NCBI GenBank assembly: GCA_039881145.1
Contig: JAYKKI010000095.1
Location: forward strand, 730,001-794,000
Direction: 5' to 3'
Length of the DNA stretch: 64,000 bases
Origin: Druceiella hillmani
Taxonomy: Eukaryota; Arthropoda; Insecta; Lepidoptera; Hepialidae
Position 1 is the first letter of the stretch. The number at the start of each line of letters is the position of its first letter. Positions 49,564 through 59,909 of the stretch are shown here, one piece after another. The notes beneath the pieces are model-generated. The model saw only the letters and a program-made list of their open reading frames with translations. It was not told where the DNA came from and did not search any database. The position numbers and the translations under genes were made by a program.

Positions 49564-49565
<2 letters not shown>
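48245..49565. other. Non-coding stretch with a G+C-richer patch
   Basis: 48905-48970 is G+C-richer (GGGCACCGGCTGCTTAGCAC and following) and ends CTACAGGTAACT, which resembles splice-site sequence, but no frame or partner site supports an exon. It may be a retroelement tail. Confidence 0.4.

Positions 49566-49566
<1 letters not shown>

Positions 49567-49621
<55 letters not shown>
49567..49621. repeat. (TA)n microsatellite
   Basis: Uninterrupted TA alternation. Confidence 0.95.
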
Positions 49622-49622
<1 letters not shown>

Positions 49623-49880
49623 GGAGACATGATTATTTAAACCATTAAAATTAGTATGTTTACTAATCTTAGACTAAGTCCACGAATCTATAGTATAGCG
49701 GACGTAAATGTTAAATGTGTTTATTATTTCTTTAACTGTTCCGTCAATATAATAATAATTTTGGATATTTAGCGTAGTGAAAATAAATGTAAAATAAACA
49801 AAATTATAAGTTATATTTTCTTTACTTCCTGTTTTTCAATTTTATGTAAATGTTATAAGTTTCATTTTAAATTATCATAT
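49622..49880. other. Non-coding A+T-rich spacer before the large arrays
   Basis: Nothing recognised. Confidence 0.45.
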
Positions 49881-51510
49881 TAGTTAAGATGAGATTTCCC
49901 CAGTTGGAAAGCAGCCTGTGTCTTTTTCCAGCCCGCCAAATATCTTTGTACAGAAAATCATATCGATTTGTTACCCCATTATAACGTGAAACGGGAACAA
50001 GCTGACGCACATTGCATTTTGTATTATTTTTTGGGATTATTATATTATTTAGAAAAAAAAATTCTGGATTAAAAGTAGCCTATATAATTTCATGGTCATC
50101 CAACTATCCGTATGCAGAAAACCATGTTCGTCTGTGGCTCCATTGCAATGTGAAAGGAAGATAAAAAACTTTTACTATTTTTGGGATTGTTCCATTAGTT
50201 AAGATGAAATTTCACAAGTTAAAAAGTAACCTATGTCATTTCCTGACCCGTGAAGTATCTTTGTGCACAAAATAAGGTTGATCGGTTTTTTCATAGTGAC
50301 GTGAAAGAAGAACAAACACACTTTCGAATTTTTAATAATTGTTGGGACTGCTATATTAGCCACAATAAGGTTTTCTGAATTGAAAATAGCCTATGTAATT
50401 TCCTAGCCCGCCAACTATCTCTGTGCAGAAAATCACGTCGATCTATTGATCCAATTCGACGTTAAAGAATGACAAAAAACACACTTTTGTATTTTTAATA
50501 TTTGTTGGGATTGTTCTATTAGTTAAAATAAGATTTCACAGGTTAAGAAGGCAAAAGCAGTCGATATCATTTCCTGGCCCGCCAACTATCTCTGTGCTGA
50601 AAATCGTGTCGATGCGTTGCTCTGTTTTGATGTGAAAGAAGGATAAAAACCCTTTCGGATTTTTAATATAAGTTGGGATTTTTGTTTTAATTAGAATCAG
50701 ATTTTCCAGATTGGAAAGAATTATAGGTAATTTCCTGGTCCGCCAATCTCTGCAGAAAGTTATTTTGATCTGGTACTCCATTGCGGTGTGAAAGAAGGAC
50801 AAACAAACACTCTTTTCAATTTTAACATGGGTTGGGATTTTAGTATTAGTTGCGAAGAGATTGGACATTGGTCTATACCATTTCCTGGTACGCCAACTAA
50901 TTCTGTGTAGAAAGTAACGACTATCTTTTATTTCATTGCATCGTGAAAGAAGGATAAACAAACAGACTTTTGAATCTTCAATATTAGCTGTTATTTGTGT
51001 TTTAGTAAAAATAAAATTTCTCGGGTTGGAAAGTAGCATATAGTCCGCCATATATCTCTATGCAGAAAGGATAAATAAACATACTTTCAAACTTTTAATA
51101 TTGGTCGAATTCATTGTTTTAGTTAGTATGAGATTTCCTTGACTAAAAAGAAGCCCATGTTATTTACTGGCCCGCCAATTATCTCTGTGCTAAAAATCAC
51201 GTGCATCTCGAGCTCCATTACGATGTGCCTGAAAAACAAACAAAAACATATTTAAATTTTTAACATTAGTTCGGATTCTCATATTAGGCAGGATGAAAAT
51301 TCCCGTGGTAGCCTATGATATTTTCTGATTCGCCAACTATCTTTTGCAGAAAGTTACATTGATGATTTGTTTTACTATGACTTAAAAAAAGTGCCTATAA
51401 ACACATTTTTGCATTCTTGATATTAGTTAGGAATATAATATTACTTAAAATTATATTACTCGGTACGAAATATAGCCTAGGTCTTTTCCCGGTCCGCAAA
51501 CTACCACTGC
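49880..51510 (+). repeat. Tandem array of ~11 units (~156 bp) resembling an RTE LINE 3' tail
   Basis: Landmark CCCGCCAACTATCTCTGTGC and its variants recurs near 49932, 50097, 50247, 50407, 50578, 50739, 50889, 51043, 51171, 51329 and 51492; intervals are 128-171 bases. A full unit reads AAAGTAGCCTATGT, ATTTCCTGGCCCGCC, TCTGTGCAGAAAATCACGTC, CTCCATTGCGACGTGAAAGA, ACAAACAAACACACTTTC, TTTTAATATTAGTTGGGATT, TTAGTTAAGATGAGATTTC. Several blocks (AAAGTAGCCTATGT, a TCTGTGC block, GTGAAAGA with ACAAACA, CTTTC, and the terminal AATATTAGTNGG) follow the order I know from RTE-type LINE 3' ends. A 171-codon minus-strand open frame (50536-51051) spans three units and repeats a K(V/G)(C/F)L(S/F) motif about every 52 residues; it is explained by the array period. 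Confidence 0.85.
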
Positions 51511-52330
51511 GTAAAATTTGTAAACTCAAACACGAATTGACATAAAGAAAAAAAATATAAAATAAAATTATGTGCATAAAGGGTTGCGTAAAAATTGTTA
51601 TAGATACAAATTCGAATGGGTAATTTAAAATAAACAAACCCAAAATATCATAAATTCAGTAAGCAAAATGAATTACGTAAAAATTATAAACGCAAATTCA
51701 AAAACTGAATAAGTAAAAAGGGTCGCTTAAAGAAAGTTTATAAATAAAAACACGAATGGATAATTAAAAAAAAAACTCAAGTACTCAAGACATTCAAAAT
51801 TTTGCAACCAAAAAGGATTACGTTAAAAAGAATACAAATACACGCACGAATTGATAATTAAAAAAAACCAAAACATCCAAAATTTAGAAAGCAAAAAGTA
51901 TTGCGACAAAAAATTAATACACACTGGAATTGATATAAAAAAGACAAAATATACAAAAATTTAATAAGCAAAAAGACCGGGTAAATAAAGGTTACAAAAA
52001 CATACACAAATTGGTAATTAAAAAAAAACCTAAAACTCCAAAATTTGGTAGACTAGAAGATTACATAAAAAAATATAAATTGAAATGCAAAAGAAAACCA
52101 ACCAAAGTATAGAAAAATGGCAAAAAAGTCGCGTAAAAAGTTTATAAATACAAACACGAATTGAATTAAAAAAACAAAACTCGAAACGTCCAAAAATTTA
52201 ATAAGTATAAAGTATCAAGTGAAAAAAGTTTACAAATACAAACACCAATTAATATAAAAAAATACGAACCCAAAATATTCAAATGTGAGTAAACAAAAAG
52301 GATTGATAAAAATGTAAATTACGTGAAATA
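51510..52330 (+). repeat. Tandem array of ~85-bp A-rich units, about ten copies
   Basis: Starts where the previous array ends. Landmark ACAAACACGAATTGATAATT and its variants recurs near 51532, 51610, 51752, 51846, 51930, 52010, 52070, 52155 and 52242, each followed by an A-run, ACCCAAAACATCCAAAATTT, AGTAAGCAAAAAGG and GCGTAAAAAAAGTTTATAAA. Copies are strongly diverged, and spacing ranges from about 65 to 95 with one longer interval. No coding frame. Confidence 0.8.
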
Positions 52331-53150
52331 AAAAAATGTTAAGAAATATTCCCGCGCAAAGAAATGTGTCAAAATTTTCAAATCCATTTTTTTATAATAA
52401 ATAATCGCGAGTTACAATACATATTCTGAAATACATGATGTATTTCCAAATACATATTGCATTGCATAATGCATATTCTTTCATGCCCTATCAAAAAAAC
52501 ATTAAAGTATCATTGGTGCTAAAGTGATACAAACGTAAGATTCAAATTAATTTATTTATATCGCTTTTTATTTTTATTGCTTATGGAGCGGATGGGAAAA
52601 CAAACGACATAAATCCAACTAGAACCGCGTCTCTCAGCGCACACTGTTTGCAAGTAAAAGAGAAGCAATAGGCATCGCCAAAACGCTTCTTCATATTCGA
52701 GAGAAATAATGTATTTTATGTTTTTATTGGATATTTATTTATTTTACTGAAAATAAAAAACAATCAAGATTTTAACGTGAATAGTTAGTCCTTTTAATTC
52801 ATAAAGTGTTATAAATAATAGAGTTAATTTGATATAAAATTTATGTCACAAATATTTTTGGCCTTTTTTTTCAGATTTAAAAAATATTTCAGTTGTGTTT
52901 TGGAAACCACCAGGACTTCTTAAATATTGTTATGGATAACATATATTTTTTCAGGGCCATACATTTAGTAGATTTTGCAAAGAATTTTTTTGAATAAACT
53001 CAATCTGGTGTTATCAATGCCTTAAGGTATTACCAATACCCTTTAAACAATGAATGTTCCGCAACTTCACAAAAAAGATTATAGCATTTTTACGATTATA
53101 TATTTATTATCATGACACAAAAGAAGAGGTATTCAACTTGCAATATCCTT
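52330..53150. other. Non-coding A+T-rich stretch
   Basis: Near 52430-52480 several overlapping palindromic words (AATACATGATGTATT, ATGCATTATGCAAT-like) occur. No gene. Confidence 0.5.
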
Positions 53151-54172
53151 TATTTGCCAATATTTATAAAAGAAAAAATGGTATGGAATGACCTTTTACC
53201 AAAATAACTACTGTAATCCTTGGTAGCATGTTTGGATGATATAGTCAATGATTTCTTGGAGATTACGCTTCCATTCGTTTTTGACTCACGGGTGTTCTGC
53301 GTGGCTGGATGGGCAGCTGTAACACTCCGTTTTAAAATGTCCCGTAGATGCTCCATAGAACTGAGGACACAATTTTGTGCCGGCATATCTAAACGGCAAA
53401 CCCTGACCTTACTCAGATAAGCGTCTACTTTGCCGGTTCGATGTTCTCGTGCATTAATAAAGACAACAGCAGCTCCTGTAATGTTTCTGGTGTTGTTTTC
53501 ATGGACGATAACGCGCAGACACATCGCTAGTACTGGTTATGCATGAAAAATTAAGATTTCCCTGTTGTATCATTGTACATTCAGAGAGCCATTTTCAACC
53601 AAAATTTACTCCATAAAATCTTTACGACTTATGCTAGCGTAAGGCATAATATTGTCGAAACATACGTTTGCTTAACGCCTTCCAGGTCTTCTGAACACTT
53701 TTGCGACTTCGTTCTTCATATAACCCTACTCTACTCCACATCGATCCTCGTCACACAATTTTGAGTAAATCTTGACTTTGCAATATGATGTCTCGAGAAT
53801 AACTTAACACTCCTAACCGGACTTCGATAGTGGATGTCAACCTTTAAAAGTTTTTTCCTGACAGTCCATTGGCTAACACTTACATCTCTTACTTCTTTGA
53901 GATTGTTTTTGATATTTTTTTAGTATACTTCCGTTTAGGTAGATTTTGCAAAGATTAGCTCATAATATATTGATCTTCTCTGTGTTCAGTGCATAGTTTT
54001 TTCCCGGTCCTAGTCTTCTATTGAATGAATCCCTCTCTTGAAATATTTTAAGCTTGAAGTGATTTACACCAACGTTATAATTTATAGGTACAAAAAGCGA
54101 CACATAACACTGAGTGCAATCTCCTTCAAGAAGAGTCATTATATTACTAGCGATTACGGTTATATCTGCCAT
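53150..54172 (-). pseudogene. Tc1-type DDE transposase relic, nearly full length
   Basis: On the minus strand, three frames together give the whole layout of a Tc1 transposase. The 70-codon frame 53960-54172 ends the DNA-binding region with ERDSFNRRLGPGK (usual ETGSxxRRPGPGR). Next, VSQWTVRKKLLKVDIHYRSP and SRHHIAKSRF match the second helix-turn-helix and linker (VSxxTVRRRLxxAGLxxRxP...RHRxARLxF). Then comes a broken first catalytic block, IDVE-stop-SRV (usual xDESRxxL). ILVENGSLNVQ matches the IxGxLxAQRY block. The 124-codon frame 53150-53524 holds VIVHENNTRN (second catalytic block, Asp replaced by Glu), LDMPAQNCVL and SMEHLRDILKRSV (usual LDWPAxSPDLxPIEHxWDxLxRxV, with the final catalytic Glu retained). 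Multiple frameshifts and stops; inactive. Terminal inverted repeats were not found. Confidence 0.92.
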
Positions 54173-54179
54173 AGTAAGT

Positions 54180-54482
54180 TATAAAATTTGTCACGAAACA
54201 CAAACTTAAACAATTTAATAACGATGTTAATATAATAAAGGTATAATAATTAAAATTATTCAAAGACCTATTTTATATACAACCAAACATAATAAACAAC
54301 CAAACATCTATCCACATAACGGTAACAAATGTTTTAATTCCAATGTAATATAATCTTAAAATAAATTTAAAATTTACAAATTTAGACCATTTTATCTTAC
54401 TTGCTAGTATTTTCTTATAGACAGACATATATTTTCAGTTATTAAATGCAAATAAAAACTTTTTTTTAAGGTTTGCATAACT
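54180..54482. other. Non-coding A+T-rich spacer
   Basis: Nothing recognised; the expected inverted terminus of the Tc1 element could lie here but I could not see it. Confidence 0.4.
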
Positions 54483-54717
54483 CACTATTAAATGAAACTA
54501 CGTGATGTAGTATTATTTCTACTTTCTTTAAATTCTTTACCGCGATCTAGATTTTGTTGTATTACATCTTCAGGTGGGCTATTAACAAAGATTATTAGCA
54601 AGGAATCTTTGCTAATAGCCCACCTGAAGATGTTGTAATACAACGAAACCTAGATCGTGGCAAAGAATTTAAAGAAAGTAGAAATAATACTACATCACTT
54701 AGTTTCATTTAATTGTG
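54483..54717. mobile_element. Foldback MITE, long hairpin copy
   Basis: Two ~112-base arms run inward from CACTATTAAATGAAACTACG and its complement, with few mismatches and one 3-base indel, to a loop of about ten bases (54594-54604). The arms contain CTTTACCGCGATCTAG and CTTCAGGTGGGCTATTA. Its ends define the family with 28568 and 39749. The right flank (54726-54757) matches, inverted, the left flank of the 39749 copy. No protein is encoded. Confidence 0.9.
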
Positions 54718-54759
54718 AATAATCTATTTCTACAAAATTAACGCTATATATATTCAATC

Positions 54760-56000
54760 TTCGCATAACTGTAAAGAAAAGTTTTAGTTGCCCATTTTTC
54801 CTTGCGGAGATATTTTTTGCATCACATTCAATATACGATAAAATTGTTAGATACACAAATATAAGAATTTCATTCCTTTTCTTAGTTTCAACATTCTGAA
54901 AGAATATGGTTCCCTTAAACTTATTTTAAAATTACTTTACTGGATATTTTTTTCTTTTAAATAAATTAAAGGAAATGTCTTATAAGTTATTTGTGCTATC
55001 TTTAAATATAGCCGCTTAAAGTGGACCGATACGAATTAGAATAAGAAACTTCGTCATAAAACGATAATATTTTATTTAATATAAAAATAAATGTAACATA
55101 AAAATAATTATTTACGCTTTATGTATTGCATATGGCTCAATTATATAATAAATTAAACATCTTTTGCCACAGTAGTTTAAGTTGGTTTGTTTAAAAACGT
55201 TACCTTAACGCAGAGACTTTTTTCCTTATATATTCTTATATAATATAGTAATCACAAATATTATATAATAATGCAAACTAAACAATTAAATTTGATCTCA
55301 GAATCTAATAGCGCTATAGTGCAGATACTGATTCTCCTGAATAAAGTTTCGACATGGAAGGGTGGAGAAGTCGAAGATTATATGAAATATTCATAACATT
55401 TAAGCCTAAATAGTGAGTGGAGATAGGTGTCACATCACTATTATGTTATGTAGTAGCAAATAATTAAATCATATTACTTCATGTAGTAGCTAAACTGAAG
55501 TTATGTGGCACGTGTTTGTATGGAGAGCCGAGTCTATATTTCGTTTTAAATTGTATATAAATATATGGCGTTTGGCCTTATGGCCTTTATATACTTCATA
55601 TCAAATAAGAAATGTATCAGAAGCAGTATTTCAATATATAAAAATTATTTAATCTTATAAAATGAAATAGTCGATACTTATACATAAGATACGCGAGACA
55701 AAAAGAGAAAGGTAATTGCTTAAATTCAATCCTCGTAACAAAACATTCGTGAATGTTTTTTGTCTGACAATTGTTTACTGAAGGCAACAAATCAACCACA
55801 CAACGACGATGTTATATATCTAGATATTTTAAGTCATGCGATATTTTCTAGTATCCCTTTTTGTGGAAACTGCCAAGAAATTATGTATTTGTCTCATTTT
55901 GTAGTTAATTCATATGTTTTTGTTTAATCCATGACATAGTATAATTGTATTTTTAATTACAATATTACAGACACATAAACGCAGACACAAGTATGTTTGT
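54760..56000. other. Non-coding A+T-rich stretch
   Basis: No gene recognised; one chance minus-strand frame at 55617-55799. Confidence 0.5.
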
Positions 56001-56004
56001 AAGT

Positions 56005-56011
56005 ATATGTA

Positions 56012-56064
<53 letters not shown>
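56005..56064. repeat. (TA)n microsatellite
   Basis: TA alternation with one CATATA interruption. Confidence 0.95.
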
Positions 56065-56068
<4 letters not shown>

Positions 56069-56089
56069 TTATTTATATATATGTTCTAA

Positions 56090-56860
56090 GGACAAGCTTT
56101 TTTCTACCATTTTTCTATCTGCACATGAAGAAAACATCATAGGACTTTAAAATTTGTTGCGGAACAGAAACCATATTACTTTTCACATAGGGGTAAAGTT
56201 TTTGATATTAGAAGAGCAAGGAGAAGGTAATTGGCTAATATTTAAAACACTGTCAACCATAAGTGTATTAAACAGAGTGGTATCACTTTTAGTTCTGTAT
56301 CAAGGTACATTTCCAAGGTTTTTATAGTAAATAAATACCAGAAAAATACCAGTGAACATCAGCAAATTTCATCACAAAAAATGCCTTAATCTTGCTATTT
56401 ATAACGCTTGGTTAATCATTCAACAATAAAATATGAATAATTAAATTGAAAAGAAAGTTCAATTTTTTAATTACCACTAGCATATGTCGCACTTTCCCTA
56501 ATATCGGAGTCGTAAGCACGCCAATACTAGCGAGTTAACATCATCTTTACGTACCATGACCGGGCTTCATATCATTTCTGCATATTAAAATGGTTAAAAA
56601 AATTATATCGTTAAACCACATAAACGACCAACATAACACATTTTATTTTACCATTAATACAAAATATTGTATAGCATAAGAAAATAAAATAATACTATCA
56701 AACATCTATAATATCTGCTATTATATATTATTTATTCCTGAAATGTTGTATGAATTACACTGTAATATATTCAGCTAGCTTTTACAAAATTTACGTCCAA
56801 CACTGATGCTTTCAGTGCTAGCCAATGTGACAATTCACACTGCAGATAAATGTAGAGACA
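56090..56860. other. Non-coding A+T-rich stretch
   Basis: Nothing recognised. Confidence 0.5.
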
Positions 56861-57110
56861 CATATCTACAATGTGAATTGTCTCCAAGAGCTTTCAATTT
56901 ATTCTGGCCGGTTTAGGGTACTTTCCAAGTTTTCAGTCCGGAGAGCGCCGAGAGTAAATAGATATTTTCACGCCACAGATGGCTTTCGCAAACATTACTC
57001 GAAAGTGCTAAAATGCGGCAGCAAATATTTTACTTGTCAGTTTGTGAACTTCATCATGTGAAGATATTGCTGCCGGTGAACTCGTTGGTTGAGGAGAAAA
57101 TTATGGTAAG
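56860..57110 (+). repeat. Dispersed family A, copy A6, with open core
   Basis: Open frame 56873-57061 reads GRFRVLSKFSVRRAPRVN, YFHATDGFRKHYSKVLKC and YFTCQFVNFIM. It is the best-preserved core together with A5 and A7. A following overlapping frame (57013-57222) is out of phase and not called. Confidence 0.75.
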
Positions 57111-59791
57111 CATACTGGCGCATAAATTTTCTGGAATACTTAGTGTGAGGAAGAAATGCATTTGTGTCGTTGGTTACTTTGTGGAAAGCAAAGTTGCTTA
57201 CTTTGTGGAAGAATTTTTTTAATTAATATATTTATATTTGATTAAAAAATATTCAACTGTGGTTAGTCGACATTATGTGCTAACTTTTTTTCCCTATTTG
57301 CCCCATCTCAGTTTTTCTGTTTTGACCTTCATTTCTACTCTAGCAAAACAAAGGGAGTTAGGAGGAGAGGAGGGTGAATCCCTCCCCAACCGTTTTTAAC
57401 GTAATAAAATCATTTTTAGGGATAATAATTATTGTTTGCTCTTTCATCTACTAAAGTTGTTTAATTGTTAAAATATCAGCTTCCCATTTAAAGAATATTT
57501 TTTTTGTATTCTTTACACAGCAAAGCATCGCCATTTATTTATGATCCGAGTGTAAAAAAAAATTAGCAATAAAAATTTTTCAAAATAAGTTTTAATAAAT
57601 ACAAATTTAATCATATACTTTGAGAGATAAAATTTAGAGGAATATTTGACATCTGATCAAATAATTAATTTATTACTTGTCTCTTTAAAATTGGTTCTCA
57701 AATTCTGAAATTTCGGTCACCAAATATAAATTTATTAGCATATTTTTATTCTATATTTAGTTCTTGTTTTCATGAATTAACAAATAAAATACCGACTTGC
57801 ATATTCCAGAATCAAATTTTCCACAAGAATTTGTTTTGTAAAAAAATTAATTTTTATTTTCCAACTGAACTCAAGAACGAACAATAACTACAAGGAATCA
57901 GTTGTTCAGTCCTCCATTTACAATGAATCAGTTGTTCAGTCCTCCATTCCATATTACCAGCTTGGAATTTGATGTTAAATCCGCACACATGTTCTTAATA
58001 TTACCGCATGCTTTAGGTTTCATTATCATAATTTTTCTGGAAGCGGAACATTTTGTGTAATAAAGCAGCAAACAGCAAACATACAACGGTATCGACAAAT
58101 ACAACTCGACAAACTTCAAATAATTTGATAACCTTAAAGATTGAAATGGTCATCAAATTAATTTGACAATATACTATATATATGAATTACATGTGAAATT
58201 CGTATTGATAAAATATTAAGGAGTTATCGACATAAATTTTCAAAGAAACATTTTAATAAAATTTACTTGAAAATGTAATTTAAATCATAATAAATGTCGT
58301 TGGTAGAGCAAGATGAGATAATTTTAAGTCAATTGTTGAAAATATTTTCGAACTTTAAAAATTTTTTTTAATATTTCGACGACAATCTTTCTTTATTTCA
58401 ATATCCACAGCTAACGATAATGATTTATAGATGATTTGTATTCCTACAAAATAAAAAATATTAAAATTGTGCTAACAATGATTTCTTGTTTTAATATTCG
58501 TTGTATTTATATCATAATCATAGTATTATTAATGGTCTAGAAATCTATAGGAGTGATGCCAAAGATCGATAGAGGTGATGTCAAAAAAACAAAAGAAATT
58601 TATCACTTTTTCTGTTAATTATATTTTTATGATTACTGTGTTCAAATTTTTTAAATATTTACTTAAATACTTGTCATTTTATTGTCTGAGGCCTAAAGTG
58701 GCCATCGTGATTTGATCTGATCTTCTCAAGTGACGTCTTGTTGCATCGCGTTCTTTGTTAAAACTCAGCCAGGATATGGGCAGAATTAAAATTCAATTCA
58801 ACTTGAAAAAGTAAAGCAAAACAAATAATATTACTCATTTTCACTGTGTACCTTGAGGTACAATAAAGTACAAGTTACTTTCTTTTTTTTAAAGTTAAGT
58901 TAGTTTTAAAAATTCGAGGAATTTAAAAAATCTGCAATAAGTCTTGGCATGGATTACCGAGTTAAAATAAAAATAGAAACACACATACATAAGCAAAATC
59001 TTTTGTTTATATCACAAAAATAACTTTTTAATAATAAAATTTCCTAAAAGCTTGCCCTTCAATTGGTATCGACAATTAGCACAAATTTTGCAACATAAAC
59101 TCACTTAAAATTGAGTCCCAGGACGGTAATTGTCTCGAGCAAAACATAACCAAATCCATTTAGTCGGACTATTTTAAATCTTTTGACACTTTGCGATAAA
59201 TAAAAATGCCCGAAATAGTCTTTTACCAAAACCATTAAATTCCGTTAATTGTAAAAATGCTTTCAAAATTTTTGTGAACTTGGTAGGCAGTTTCCATCTG
59301 TAAGTTGTGGGTAATTGTTTAAATCATACAAGAAGTACATCGTCACGCAAAATGGACCACTTAGATGTTCGAGTTCGCAACTAGATTTTCCGATCATGTG
59401 GAAAAATGAAATTAGCTTTAGAAAGGTGCTCGCAAAAAATTAAATATGCTGATGGCACGTGTGATGAAAAAAAAGCCGAGAAAAGTCGACCCGGATTAAG
59501 ATTATCTACATTCGACGTTGAAATTCTTATTGAGTTGTCGGCAAATAAAATTTTTGGAGGTACATTTGCATATGTTAGAATTTTTCCATCTTTAATCGAA
59601 ATGAAATGTTACAACAGAAATTGGAATTAATCAATTCATTCAATTGCTAGACTTATATTCGTACTTCATTATGGTTTGACAACTCTCTATCAACTTATTC
59701 GTTACTTACTGCCGAATCCATCCGTATTTCTCACACAATACAGTTTGAAAAAAAGCGATATATTTGTGGAAAAAGTTATGGATTTCTTTCA

Positions 59792-59795
<4 letters not shown>
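57110..59795. other. Non-coding A+T-rich stretch with a small tandem duplication
   Basis: GAATCAGTTGTTCAGTCCTC is present twice (57895 and 57925, 30 bases apart). An open frame at 59406-59630 (74 codons) is more balanced in composition than most chance frames here but shows no motif I recognise. No gene is called. Confidence 0.45.

Positions 59796-59850
<55 letters not shown>
59796..59850. repeat. (TA)n microsatellite
   Basis: Uninterrupted TA alternation, four bases from a perfect hairpin. Confidence 0.95.
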
Positions 59851-59852
<2 letters not shown>

Positions 59853-59853
59853 T

Positions 59854-59908
59854 GAATTTAATAGTATTCCCTAGACATTCAAAATATCTAGGGAATACTA
59901 TTAAATTC
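59854..59908. repeat. Perfect 22-base-pair hairpin beside the microsatellite
   Basis: Arms 59854-59875 and 59887-59908 are exact reverse complements around an 11-base loop. Inner stem CCCTAGA/TCTAGGG. Confidence 0.92.
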
Positions 59909-59909
59909 A

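Noticed and set aside
59406..59630. 74-codon open frame as a small gene
   Set aside because: No recognisable domain, no neighbouring exon and no start context that stands out; noted only within the surrounding stretch.
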